A stretch of 64,000 nucleotides of DNA from Dyadobacter endophyticus (GTDB taxonomy: Bacteria; Bacteroidota; Bacteroidia; Cytophagales; Spirosomataceae): the NCBI RefSeq assembly GCF_014641595.1, contig NZ_BMIA01000004.1, positions 124,001 to 188,000 on the forward strand, written 5' to 3'. The position numbers were made by a program, and so were the translations under genes. This document shows positions 18,830 through 28,700 of the stretch, piece by piece. The notes below the pieces were generated by a model that was given only the letters and a program-made list of their open reading frames with translations, was not told where the DNA came from and made no database searches. Every line of letters starts with the position of its first letter. The stretch's first letter is position 1.

Positions 18830-19408
18830 TCAGGAGAAGATGCTGAGGAGTAACAGGAGAAAGGTTTCGTTCAGATATTCACGGACAGCCTTGGAGGCTT
18901 TGCCCAGATGGTATTCAACCGTTTTGTCCGACAAGTTCATGAGTTCGGCGATCTGCGCCACCGTCCAGCTCTCTATCCGGCTGAGTTTGAATATCTCACG
19001 GGTCTTTTCAGGAAAGGGTTTGAGACCTTCGTCAATGTTGTGGAGCAGCTCGTTATAAGCAACCTCATCTTCGGTATAATGCTCGTGCTGGCGTGCAAAA
19101 GCCTGATAATAGGCAAGATACCGGCTTCTTGGCCCGGCTTTCCGGATATAATCGATGACCTCGAACCGCACGGCCGAAAAAAGATAGTAATTCAATGCAG
19201 TAGTCCGCAGGTTGCGGCGCTCGTTCCAAAGGCGGGTGAAAATGTCCTGTACGATCTCTTCGGCAATGTGCTTTTGCCCGAGTTTGTGAAATGCTGCCCG
19301 GTACAGCGGATACCAATACTGGTCATAAATAGCCGTAAAGGCCCATTCGTGCCCGGAGCACAAAGCTTCCAGCAATTGCTGGTCCGAAACTGGCTGGCTA
19401 TCCGGCAT
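18830..19408 (-). CDS. ECF RNA polymerase sigma-70 factor
   Basis: The product has 192 residues. Region 2 (about 22-90) has FTAIYDQYWYPLYRAAF and EEIVQDIFTRLWNERR; region 4 (about 125-175) has LPxK-like PFPEKTREIFKLSRIESWTVAQIAELMNLSDKTVEYHLGKA, a clear helix-turn-helix. It ends in a hydrophobic tail (LLLLLSIFS), common in Bacteroidota sigma factors that pair with FecR. It directs RNA polymerase to the promoter of its cognate susCD operon. A Bacteroidota-type -7 box (TAACTTTG) stands 34 bases upstream of the start. The neighbouring fecR and STN-susC on the same strand complete a classical surface-signalling module. Confidence 0.96.
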   Translation of the reverse strand: MPDSQPVSDQQLLEALCSGHEWAFTAIYDQYWYPLYRAAFHKLGQKHIAEEIVQDIFTRLWNERRNLRTTALNYYLFSAVRFEVIDYIRKAGPRSRYLAYYQAFARQHEHYTEDEVAYNELLHNIDEGLKPFPEKTREIFKLSRIESWTVAQIAELMNLSDKTVEYHLGKASKAVREYLNETFLLLLLSIFS

Positions 19409-19441
19409 TGCAGTGAATAGGTGTCAAGTTTACATTTTTGC

Positions 19442-19449
19442 CAAAGTTA
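19442..19449 (-). promoter_or_regulatory. Candidate -7 box for the sigma factor gene
   Basis: The minus strand reads TAACTTTG, an exact match to the Bacteroidota housekeeping -7 consensus TAnnTTTG, 34 bases before the sigma-factor ATG. I see no good TTTG at the -33 position, so this is a half match only. Confidence 0.5.
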
Positions 19450-19497
19450 TATTTTTTAGATTAATATTTACATTCATGTGCCATACATTAGTGGCGA

Positions 19498-21444
19498 CTA
19501 TCTTTTCATGAGCCCGTGTTTAAACTGAAAGCTTGCAGCCTGGTACCACGCCACGGCCTCGTCCACTAAATGCCTGTTCGGGGAAGTCTGGCGCGCAGAG
19601 CCATCTTTAAAGTCCGGGGTGAATGTTTCGGTTACTTTTTGGGGTTTCAATATTACCAGCGAATCATTCTTGACATACCCAAGGCTTTGATATGTGCTTA
19701 CAAATGCCCGTTCCCGGCCCGGTTCGAGCTTAAAAATATCATATCCAAAGAACTTGCTGCGATAAGAAAAATTGAGAAGTCCCAAAATAGTAGGCCCGAT
19801 GTCAATCTGGCTCATAAGCCTTGGCATGGTCCCTGCCTTGACAAACCCTGGCGAGTAGATTAGCAGCGGGATCTTGTACCGGTTGACCGGAAGGTCGGTT
19901 TTACCCGCACTGGATGCACAATGGTCGGCAACGATGACAAATAATGTGTTGTTGAACCATGGCTTGTTTCGCGCGAGGCGAATGAATTGACCGATCGCGT
20001 AATCGGTGTATTTGACAGCGCCATCCCGCCCGGTGTGCGAAGGGATATCGATCCTCCCTTCCGGGTAGGTGTAAGGACGGTGATTGGAAGTCGTCATGAT
20101 GTGCGCGAAGACGGGTTTGCCCGTCTGCGTCGCCGCGCTGATCTCCCGGCTGGCCAGCTCAAAAAGATTTTCATCGGCTACCCCCCAGATGTTTTCGTAG
20201 TCGATCTCTTTTTTCGAAAGTGCCGTCCGGTCTATCACCCCGTAGCTGTTGTGGCCGAAGAAATAACCCATATTATCGAAATAGCCGTAACCGCCATAAA
20301 TGAAACGGGCCTGATACCCTTTGCTGCCTAACACGCTACCCATGGAGAAAAGATCTTCATTATGCGGCCGCCGTACGATGGATTGGCCGGGCGTGGGCGG
20401 GGCGCATATCGACAATGCTTCCAAGCCGCGGACCGTACGGGTGCCCGTCGCGTAAAGATTGGTGAAAAGAAGGCTCTGGCCGGCGAGGGAATCGAGGAAA
20501 GGCGTGATCCCCTGCGTATTCCCGAAGCTTCCCAGGAAGTCGGCACTCAGGCTTTCTACACTGATCAATACAATATTTTTGTGTAGTTCGGTGCCCGTAT
20601 TGACAATGTCCCTTTCGATTGAGAAGCGCTTGCCGTCAGTGAAATGGCTTTCCGGTGTCTGGACCATCGAGCGTATCAGCGACGATGCTTGCTGCTCATC
20701 CAGCTTTGCGTAGAACTGGTTATAATCCAATTCATTGTTGCGGTAGGCCGCAAATAGCTCGTACATTCCGTTACCGGCAAGCTCATTGACGTAGACGTTG
20801 CCGCTAAATTGCCTTAACTTATTGTCGACCATCGCAAAAGCCGCTGCAACAACGAGTAAATACACACCCAGAACCAGTGATCGCCTACCGAAGCGCATTG
20901 GACGAAAGGTCCATCGCGTGGCCATGCGGGATACGAGCACGGTCAATAACACCGTAAGCACCAGCAGCACGCCTATAATTGCCTCTACCGGGTATGACTG
21001 GCGGATGTTGCCTACCACTTCCTGCGTGTAGACCAGATAATCGACGGCGATGAAATTGAATCGGGAGCTAAATTCGTCCCAGAAGACCCATTCGGAAACG
21101 GCGTTCAGCAAAAGCAGGAACACCAGGATAAACTGCAAAATGAAGGCGATGATTTTGAATCCCCTTTTGCCCGCGAACCTGCTGGGCGTCACCCAGCCGA
21201 GCAGCATCACAGGGAGAACGAAATACAGGGAATTGATCAGATCGTAGAAAAGGCCGATGCCGAAAATGCCGAGGACATTGGTGACGCTGTAATCTACGCC
21301 GTTGCCGGCTTTCAGCATCAGGGTAATCCTGGTCAGCGTCGAGATCCCGGTAAGTAATGCGGCTAAAATTATAGCACGCGTTAAAAAATCTGATTTTGAA
21401 TAGGGTATGCTCTTTGCTCCAACTCCCTGAGTGGCAGTAATCAT
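19498..21444 (-). CDS. LTA synthase-like membrane phosphoglycerol/phosphoethanolamine transferase
   Basis: The product has 648 residues with five predicted membrane helices (about 22-45, 55-82, 97-120, 155-173, 188-206), then an extracytoplasmic sulfatase-fold domain (about 288-560). Active-site elements are visible: metal Glu in LISVESLSADF (E297), the threonine nucleophile region GTRTVRGL (335-340), and the late metal motif VIVADH. These match the LtaS/MdoB/OpgB type, which transfer phosphoglycerol or phosphoethanolamine from a lipid to a glycan. Bacteroidota lack lipoteichoic acid, so the acceptor is more likely a periplasmic glucan, lipid or capsule. It stands alone, 89 bases before the sigma gene on the same strand, and is probably a separate unit. 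Confidence 0.9.
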   Translation of the reverse strand: MITATQGVGAKSIPYSKSDFLTRAIILAALLTGISTLTRITLMLKAGNGVDYSVTNVLGIFGIGLFYDLINSLYFVLPVMLLGWVTPSRFAGKRGFKIIAFILQFILVFLLLLNAVSEWVFWDEFSSRFNFIAVDYLVYTQEVVGNIRQSYPVEAIIGVLLVLTVLLTVLVSRMATRWTFRPMRFGRRSLVLGVYLLVVAAAFAMVDNKLRQFSGNVYVNELAGNGMYELFAAYRNNELDYNQFYAKLDEQQASSLIRSMVQTPESHFTDGKRFSIERDIVNTGTELHKNIVLISVESLSADFLGSFGNTQGITPFLDSLAGQSLLFTNLYATGTRTVRGLEALSICAPPTPGQSIVRRPHNEDLFSMGSVLGSKGYQARFIYGGYGYFDNMGYFFGHNSYGVIDRTALSKKEIDYENIWGVADENLFELASREISAATQTGKPVFAHIMTTSNHRPYTYPEGRIDIPSHTGRDGAVKYTDYAIGQFIRLARNKPWFNNTLFVIVADHCASSAGKTDLPVNRYKIPLLIYSPGFVKAGTMPRLMSQIDIGPTILGLLNFSYRSKFFGYDIFKLEPGRERAFVSTYQSLGYVKNDSLVILKPQKVTETFTPDFKDGSARQTSPNRHLVDEAVAWYQAASFQFKHGLMKR

Positions 21445-21564
21445 TTCTTCCGGTATTTGGTGGTGTCAGTCGGGCTTAAATACTTCTTTTGCCGCTAAAC
21501 ATACCTTTGAATTCTGAATTCTTTTTGAATTTTTGAAGCGAGTATGCATTGAGGAGATGCCTTG

Positions 21565-23220
21565 CTATTTATTCGTGGTGATAACCAATATCCCATTGCT
21601 GCCCCGGGCTCCAAATGCTGCGGAATTTCCATACCTGACGGCGGAGATGGATTTGATGTCGCGGACGGTCAGGGAATTGAGTATGGGGACAACGGTTTCT
21701 GCGCCGCTGTAAAAGACTTTGTCGAGCATTAGCGCCACCGTATTGTCAAAGCTGCCGCTCGCGTTAATGTTCGTATTATTCTCTGTAAAATGGACCTTGT
21801 AGGTATTGGATGCTCCGTCGAAGGTTACGCGTAGGCCTGGTATCCTTTTCAGCAGGTCAAAAACGGAGCCGGAATTGTCACTTTCACTGACCGACAGGAC
21901 GTAATCCGGCTTGACCAGGCCATCATCCTGTTTCGCCGCAGGTTGTAGCAGTCCCTCTTTATCCAAAAGGGTTTGCTGGCTTTCAATGGTGGGTAGTTTT
22001 AAATCTGCGGTTTCTTTGACCTGCCTTGTATTTTGAATGGAGGCAACCGGTGTCTGAGGCGTATCGTCTCCGGGGAGTGGATGGTCGATCGGGAGCATTT
22101 CGGCAAAGCCTTCCCGGGCCCAGGCGTCGTGAATAGTGATGCCGTTGGGCGTTACCAGCCATCCATTGTCTGTAAATAAGCAGTACGCATTCGGCAGGAC
22201 GATCTGGGAATATTTGAACGGGTAGTCAGAGAAAACCGAAGCGCTATTGTAGAGCCTTCGTTGGAACACAAGCAGCGGATATCTGGAATGCAAAATAAAG
22301 TTGCCTCTGGTTTTATCGAACACACAGACCGAGTCGGCAGTGACGGGAGTGAAATTGCCGTTGATCACCTCGCGTTCCAAAGGGATTTTCGTCAGATAGA
22401 ATTCCCTTGTTGTTTTCATGGTAAACATTTCAATGCCGTTGGCTTCCAGATTGTTTTTGGAGAGTGCGACCAAAAAATTGCGGAAGGAGTCCTTAAAAGC
22501 AATATCCCTATTACGGAGTTGTTTTTGCTGTTTTTCAGGATTGTCTGCAAGTAAAGACTCAAAGAATTTATACCCGGAAAGGAACGTCTTCTTCCCATCT
22601 GACTCAAATTTGTTCATATGGAAACGGATCCGATAGCCGAGTGCCAAATTCTCGATGAGTACAGGCTCAGTACTCGTTGCCGTCACACGCCCGGTCGCTT
22701 CATCGAGGCCGAGGGTGATGGATTCGGGGTTTAAAATGGTGCATTGCCTGGCAAATGGGGAATCCCCCAGCAGGCCGTTATTGAAGATTCTCCATTTGCG
22801 GCGCCAATGCTTGTCGCGCTTTCCCTTAATGATGACTTCGCGTATGGTATTGTTCAGATCAAGCTTGAAGACCACATTCGCCGTGCGGTCGGGCGTTGCC
22901 TGCAATAGTTTTACTTCCGGCTTATATCCAACGAAAGAGGCGACCAATTCCGCTTTTTTATAGCGCGCAGGAACGTTAATGCGGAAGTTGCCGGCTTTGT
23001 CGGTCGAGGTGCCTAAGGAAGTATTGTTAAGATAAACGGTGACCGATGGCAGCGCCTTCCCGGCCTCGTCATAAACGGTGCCCGCTATCTGCCAGTTCTG
23101 GTCCTGCGAACGGCATGGGCTGGCCAGAAAGAGCAAAAGCACGCAAAAACAGTGCAATAGCCTGCCGCAGGCGCCGCCTGCCGACGCACAGAAAGATTGA
23201 CGAAGTCGGCTATAAAACAT
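21565..23220 (-). CDS. Carboxypeptidase-like regulatory domain protein with C-terminal TonB-plug-like domain
   Basis: The product has 551 residues. After a signal peptide (cleavage near residue 38) comes a carboxypeptidase-D regulatory-like beta sandwich (about 43-125: AGTVYDEAGKALPSVTVYL, VASFVGYK). The middle (130-390) resembles the N-part of the DUF5686 type without its barrel. The C-terminus (about 440-551) looks like a TonB-receptor plug: SVFDLLKRIPGLRV, ALMLDKVFYSG, ISAVRYGNSAAFGARGSNGILVITT. There it stops, with no beta-barrel. It may act in the envelope as a free plug or adaptor for another receptor. It is on the same strand as the LTA-synthase-like gene, 120 bases upstream, with a divergent lipoprotein gene on its other side. 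Domain calls are from pattern; function unknown. Confidence 0.8.
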   Translation of the reverse strand: MFYSRLRQSFCASAGGACGRLLHCFCVLLLFLASPCRSQDQNWQIAGTVYDEAGKALPSVTVYLNNTSLGTSTDKAGNFRINVPARYKKAELVASFVGYKPEVKLLQATPDRTANVVFKLDLNNTIREVIIKGKRDKHWRRKWRIFNNGLLGDSPFARQCTILNPESITLGLDEATGRVTATSTEPVLIENLALGYRIRFHMNKFESDGKKTFLSGYKFFESLLADNPEKQQKQLRNRDIAFKDSFRNFLVALSKNNLEANGIEMFTMKTTREFYLTKIPLEREVINGNFTPVTADSVCVFDKTRGNFILHSRYPLLVFQRRLYNSASVFSDYPFKYSQIVLPNAYCLFTDNGWLVTPNGITIHDAWAREGFAEMLPIDHPLPGDDTPQTPVASIQNTRQVKETADLKLPTIESQQTLLDKEGLLQPAAKQDDGLVKPDYVLSVSESDNSGSVFDLLKRIPGLRVTFDGASNTYKVHFTENNTNINASGSFDNTVALMLDKVFYSGAETVVPILNSLTVRDIKSISAVRYGNSAAFGARGSNGILVITTNK

Positions 23221-23320
23221 AGTTCACTGTTTCAAGCATAGTAATATTCCGTTGTAAATAATAAACTTAGGTTACAACTGATAATGGGCCGGGAGAGTCT
23301 ACCTGATAAAACACATCGTT

Positions 23321-23749
23321 ATGAAAACACTTTCACTTTTTATCTTAGCCCTGTTCGTATTTGCCCAATGCAAGAAGGAAAACCGCGATCCGGCACCTGA
23401 AGTGATCTCGATCGTTGGCAAATGGCGCGTGGTTGAATATAAGCAAATATACGGCGATTCGACCGTTACGCAGCCGGTAGCGCAAGCCAGTTCGCACGTG
23501 TATGAAATCCGGTATGATGGGGTACTTTTGAATGGGAACGGATATGTGCCCTGCTGCATTCCATCGAGCTATTCCCTGAACGGAACGGCTTTTGTCCCGA
23601 AGCCTGCTAAGCCGGTTGAACTGGACCCGATCTGTTCGTATGCATTGTGCCGGGGCTGTCCTGAAATGAAACTGACGCAAACTGCCCCGGATAGCCTGGT
23701 CATGGAAACATGCGAAGGTAGTTTGAGCATTCTTGTCCGGGAAAAATAA
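23321..23749 (+). CDS. Small lipoprotein, possibly lipocalin-like
   Basis: The product has 142 residues with a lipobox FAQC and then KKENRDP. The mature part is short and beta-rich, opening with ISIVGKWRVVEY, the start typical of small lipocalin-like lipoproteins of Bacteroidota. Five Cys residues in the second half (YVPCCIPSS, DPICSYALCRGCPE) suggest disulfides. It is transcribed away from the carboxypeptidase-regulatory gene; the 100-base divergent gap must contain both promoters. No function can be assigned beyond envelope location. Confidence 0.75.
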   Translation: MKTLSLFILALFVFAQCKKENRDPAPEVISIVGKWRVVEYKQIYGDSTVTQPVAQASSHVYEIRYDGVLLNGNGYVPCCIPSSYSLNGTAFVPKPAKPVELDPICSYALCRGCPEMKLTQTAPDSLVMETCEGSLSILVREK

Positions 23750-23864
23750 CCTGGTAAAATCAACTGTTTCATTTCACAGAGGCACTCGAACTTACCGAGC
23801 GCTTTTTGTCATAGCCGGAAATGCCTTGTAATTTCACTTTTTGAAATAACCAATCAGCAAGGTC

Positions 23865-24455
23865 ATGGACATAGGCAGCATTTTACAGCAGATCGAGTTT
23901 ATCAAAGAGATTGACAAACTCAAATATATTCAAAGGAAAACCAGGCTTTTCAACAGCGAAAGGAATGAAAACGACGCCGAACACAGCTGGCACCTGGCGG
24001 TGATGGCCATTGTCCTGGCCGGGCATTCCAATGTGCCGGTCGATGTTCTCAAAGTCGTCAAAATGGTGCTGATACATGATATTGTCGAGATCGACGCGGG
24101 TGATACCTTTATTTACGACACCCAAAAGAACCACACCAATACCGATGATGAGCGGCTTGCAGCGAACCGGATTTTCGGGATGCTACCCGCTGAGCAGGCC
24201 AGCGAACTGATCGCCATCTGGGAGGAATTCGAAGCAGGGCAGACCGGCGAAGCCAAATTTGCCCGGTCGATGGACCGCCTGGAACCGCTCCTTCAAAACA
24301 GCTCCAATAGCGGCGGGACCTGGAAAGAGTTTGGGGTGAAATATGAGAAGGTGTACGAGAAAAAGAAAGTCATCAAAGAAGGATCGGAGGCATTGTGGGC
24401 ATATGCCGAAGGGCTGATTAACGAAAGCGTCGAAAAGGGGATACTGGAAAAGTAG
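23865..24455 (+). CDS. HD-domain phosphohydrolase, YfbR/HDDC2-like
   Basis: The product has 196 residues, cytosolic. HD-domain metal ligands are visible in the expected order: His40 (DAEHSWHLA), His71-Asp72 (VLIHDIVEID) and Asp137 (SMDRLEP). This arrangement and length match the YfbR/HDDC2 group, which remove phosphate from deoxyribonucleoside 5'-monophosphates. The family is certain; the precise substrate is inferred from the group. The gene follows the small lipoprotein by 115 bases and is followed by a Kelch lipoprotein gene 109 bases later, so it is probably its own unit. Confidence 0.9.
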   Translation: MDIGSILQQIEFIKEIDKLKYIQRKTRLFNSERNENDAEHSWHLAVMAIVLAGHSNVPVDVLKVVKMVLIHDIVEIDAGDTFIYDTQKNHTNTDDERLAANRIFGMLPAEQASELIAIWEEFEAGQTGEAKFARSMDRLEPLLQNSSNSGGTWKEFGVKYEKVYEKKKVIKEGSEALWAYAEGLINESVEKGILEK

Positions 24456-24564
24456 TCCACCGGTCCGGAGCAGCTTCGCTGGTCTACATTTTCAGCGGTT
24501 CGTCTACATTATTTTTCACGGCGCAGGCATTTTACTTCCTTTACATATCATCAAATGCCTCGCT

Positions 24565-25569
24565 ATGAAAACGCTTAGAAATTGGCTCATTATCACCTTT
24601 CTGGTTTCGATACTGGCCTGCTTTACCCGCGATCGGGGACCCGCGCCGCTTAAACCCGTTTACACGTGGAAGGAAATGCTCCCGGCTGGAAGCGGTTCGC
24701 ACCAGTACGAGTGGAAACAAGGCACTTTCCCCATGGGCCTCGTGCCGCATGTTGCATTCGGAGGTAACCTCTGGATGATAGGACAAAAAGCATCGTGGTC
24801 GTCGGCAGACGGCATTTCCTGGACGCGCCACGCGAAGAACGACTGGGGTGAACGCATCTACCTGACCGGCGTTTATTTCGCCGGTAAACTCTGGCTCACC
24901 GGCGGTATGCGCTACCAGGAAAGGGAACTGACGAACGAAATATGGAACTCCAAGGACGGTTCCGAATGGAAAAAGGCTGTGAATGCGGAATGGGAACCCC
25001 GGAAAGGCCAGGCACTGGTCGTATTCAAAAATAAAATGTGGCTATTCGGAGGTACCACCAGAATAGCGCGGGATTTCGAATCGCTCGAAATGAAAAACGA
25101 CGTATGGTCGTCACCCGACGGCCTGAAATGGACCCGGGAAGTAGCTAAGGCGCCCTGGTCGCCCCGAGACTCGCCGCAAATGGTGGTAATGCGCGATACG
25201 CTTTATATGGTCGGTGCGCAGGGGATGGCGGACGTCTGGCGCTCCGCCGACGGCAAAAACTGGACACAACTCACCGCCGAAGCCGGTTGGAAAAAGCGCT
25301 ACGACGCGGGCGTGCACGTGTACGACAGCAGGCTGTGGCTATTCGGGGGGCGCGACCTCAATACCGACCATCACAAAGGCGCCCTGAACGACATATGGTT
25401 TTCCGCTAATGGTACCGACTGGTACCGCTACGCCGAACACGCTCCTTGGAGCGTCCGCAGCGGCGGCAACAGCGTCGTATTCCACGATCAGATGTGGATT
25501 TTCAGCGGCAAACACACCGGCGCCAATCCGGTTTGGAAAGGAGATGTGTGGGCGCTGCAAAGACGGTAA
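24565..25569 (+). CDS. Kelch-repeat lipoprotein
   Basis: The product has 334 residues with a lipoprotein signal (SILAC, Cys about residue 19). Residues about 60-330 contain five to six Kelch-type blades with repeated LW(L/I)xGG or MWLFGG turns (KLWLTGG, KMWLFGG, RLWLFGG, QMWIFSG) and recurring DVWxSxDGxxW strands. This predicts a beta-propeller at the outer membrane that binds a partner or a sugar. No copper-radical residues of galactose oxidase are evident, so enzymatic activity is not supported. It stands 148 bases before the PSD1-cytochrome gene on the same strand; a functional link is possible but not shown. Confidence 0.85.
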   Translation: MKTLRNWLIITFLVSILACFTRDRGPAPLKPVYTWKEMLPAGSGSHQYEWKQGTFPMGLVPHVAFGGNLWMIGQKASWSSADGISWTRHAKNDWGERIYLTGVYFAGKLWLTGGMRYQERELTNEIWNSKDGSEWKKAVNAEWEPRKGQALVVFKNKMWLFGGTTRIARDFESLEMKNDVWSSPDGLKWTREVAKAPWSPRDSPQMVVMRDTLYMVGAQGMADVWRSADGKNWTQLTAEAGWKKRYDAGVHVYDSRLWLFGGRDLNTDHHKGALNDIWFSANGTDWYRYAEHAPWSVRSGGNSVVFHDQMWIFSGKHTGANPVWKGDVWALQRR

Positions 25570-25717
25570 ATGAGTGGATTAGGCGTCTGGAATGTGTAAT
25601 TGTCGACTTGTGGTGATATTGGAAAAATTAAATTAAAAACTTTAATTGCAATAAGTGACTAAAAAATAAGGCGTTCCCGCTTTTAACTTCCGAGGATTGA
25701 TTTAAGACAAAAAATCC

Positions 25718-28700
25718 ATGAAGTCGAGGGTAAAGAAATTTGCATTTTGGAAGTGCGGGAACCTTGTGGCAGCGGTAGGAATGTGCATGCTGTTCATGGC
25801 CGGTTGCGGCGTGGAAAAGCCGGAAGAAGTGGAACAGGCATTGAGAGAAATACCCGCGGAACCGGATTTCAACTACGACGTAAAGCCGATCCTTTCTGAC
25901 AAATGCTTCGCCTGCCATGGCCCGGATGCCAAAAAGCAGAAGGGCGGGCTCCGGCTCGATACCGAGGAGGGCGCTTATAGAGCACTGAAAAAAGCCCCAA
26001 AGCGCCACGCGATCGTCCCCGGTGACCTGGCAGCCAGCGAAGTTTATACGCGGCTCATTTCGCAGGACCCGGACATGAAAATGCCGCCGCCGGAATCTAA
26101 TCTTGCATTGTCTGTCAAAGAAATAGCGGTACTCACACGGTGGATCGAGCTAGGGGCGAAATACAAACCGCATTGGTCGTTCATCAAACCCGAGAAGCCT
26201 GAGCTACCGGAACCGGAACTGGCTGGGTGGGCGCGGACGCCGATCGATCATTTTATTCTCGAAAAGCTGGAAAAGGAGAAACTGGCTCCTTCTCCGGAAG
26301 CAAACCGCGAAGACCTGATCCGCCGGGCGAGCTTCGACCTTACTGGCTTACCGCCGACATTGGCCGAAATAGACGCATTCGTGGCCGATAAATCGCCCGA
26401 AGCCTATTCCCGGGTGATCGATCGCCTTCTGCAATCGCCCGCTTACGGGGAGCGGATGGCCAGCGAATGGATGGACGTTTCGCGCTACGCCGATAGTGAT
26501 GGTTACCTCGACGACAAGCACCGCGACTTTTCGCCCTGGCGCGACTGGGTGATCAGCGCATTCAACCGCAACCTTCCTTACAACCGGTTCGTTACCATGC
26601 AGCTTGCGGGTGACCTTTTACCTGATAAAACCAAAGAAACCATTCTCGCTACTGCATTCAACCGCCTGCACAAGAAGAGCTCCGAGGCAGGGATCGTTTT
26701 TGAAGAATACCGGGTGGAATACAATGCCGACCGCGTGCAGACATTGGGACAAGGGATTATGGGCCTCTCGGTACAATGCGCCCGCTGCCACGACCACAAA
26801 TATGACCCGATCAGCCAGGAAGCATATTACAAAATGTTCGGGCTTTTCAACAGCACGAACGAAACCGGCAGTCCGGTGTACGGCCCCGACCAGACACCCG
26901 GCCCTGCATTGCTGCTTACCGGCAGGGAAAACGAAGCATTGCTCCGCTTTTTCGACCGAAAGATCACGGGGCTGACCAACCAACTCGCGGCTGGCAACGA
27001 CAATTCGCAAGACGACCTGAAAAAGTGGCTGAATACAGGGGCATTATCCGAAAAGCTGCTCAATCAAAAGATCCGGGAGGGATTGGTCGCGTGGTATCCT
27101 TTCGAAAAAGCTACAAAAACAGCCGATGGCAAGGCGGTTATGCCCAATGCACTTGACCCAAAACAGTTGGCGCAATGCAACGAAATCATTCTGAAACCCG
27201 GGGTAAGGGGTAATGCTTATTTTGTGTCGGATTACAACTCCATCAAGCTTGGCAACAATATCGGCTGGCACGAAAGGACAGAGCCTTTTTCGGTTGAATT
27301 GTGGATTAACCCCAACACCGTCTATCCCGACGCGGGCATATTCTACCATTGCGAAGACCTGCGCCTCGGCTATAAAGGGTACTCATTGCGACTGGCCGAC
27401 AATAAGTTACAGTTTATTATCGCTCATTCCTACCCGCAGAACGCTATCCAAATAAGTACACTCGCTCCTGTGCCCGTAAAGCAATGGACGAAGGTTACCG
27501 TCACTTACGATGGTTCGAGCAAAGCGGCCGGGGCCAAAATTTACGTCAATGGGGAGGCGGCGAAAACGGCGATCGACTTTGACAACCTCTACAAGGGTAT
27601 TTTATACGAAAAAGATATTCATACCTATGGTTTTCAGGGATTTATGGTTGGGCAGCGAAACTTGCTCATTCCATTTAAGGACGGCGGGATCGATGAGCTA
27701 AGGATTTACGACACGGCGCTCACTGCCCTTGAAGTTTTATTTAACCATAACCCAAAAAAGGCGGCAGGAATGCTTAAAACGCAGGTTTCCGCAGACCAAC
27801 AGTTGATGGTAAAGGAGTTTTATAATGCCCGTTTCAATGCAAAAGCACAAATGCTGCGCGACAGCCTGAAAGCCCGAATGGACGAGCAGAACAAGCTGAT
27901 CAACAGTATTCCTGAACTGATGGTGATGGGCGATCTCCCCAAACCCCGCCCAACCTACCTGCTCACACGCGGTGCCTATAATGCGCCCGGCAAGCGGGTG
28001 ACGCCAGGTGCGCTGGATGCGGTAATGCCTTTCGAAGGAAAATTTCCGCAGAACCGGCTGGGCCTCGCGCGCTGGCTTTTCGACCGGAACAATCCGCTTA
28101 CGGCGCGGGTGTTTGTCAACCGGATCTGGCAAATGCATTTTGGGAATGGCATCGTGCGTTCTTCGGCCGATTTTGGCAACCAGGGTAACCTGCCGTCGCA
28201 TCCCGCACTCCTCGACTGGCTGGCCGTCGATTTTATGGAATCCGGCTGGAATATTAAAAGGCTGCACAAGCTGATCATGCTCTCGGCAACTTACCGGCAA
28301 ACATCCAAAGCAACGCCGCAGCTTCTTGAAAAAGACCCGGGTAATGCATTGCTGGCAAGAGGTGCGCGGTTCAGGTTTACTGCGGAGATGATACGGGACA
28401 ACTCATTGTTTATCAGTGGCTTGTTGGTGGATAAAATTGGAGGAAAGAGCGTTTACCCTTATCAGCCGGTGGGCCTCTGGGACGAGCTGAGCGATAAGGT
28501 GTGGCGTTACAAATACCAGCAGGAACCCGGCGATGGCCTTTACCGTAGAAGCCTGTACACGATCTGGAAACGTACTTCACCACCACCGTCGATGTTGATC
28601 TTCGACGCGCCCGAACGTGGTGAATGTGTCGCGAAGCGCCGCTCCACGAGCACGCCTTTGCAGGCGTTGGTGCTGCTCAACGACCCCCAATATGTGGAAG

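Noticed and set aside
21502..21509. TACCTTTG on the plus strand, an exact -7 box
   Set aside because: No plus-strand gene follows within reach and there is no -33 element at the right distance.
24565..25569. Galactose oxidase as the function of the Kelch lipoprotein
   Set aside because: The propeller is clear but the Cys-Tyr/copper residues of galactose oxidase are not visible.
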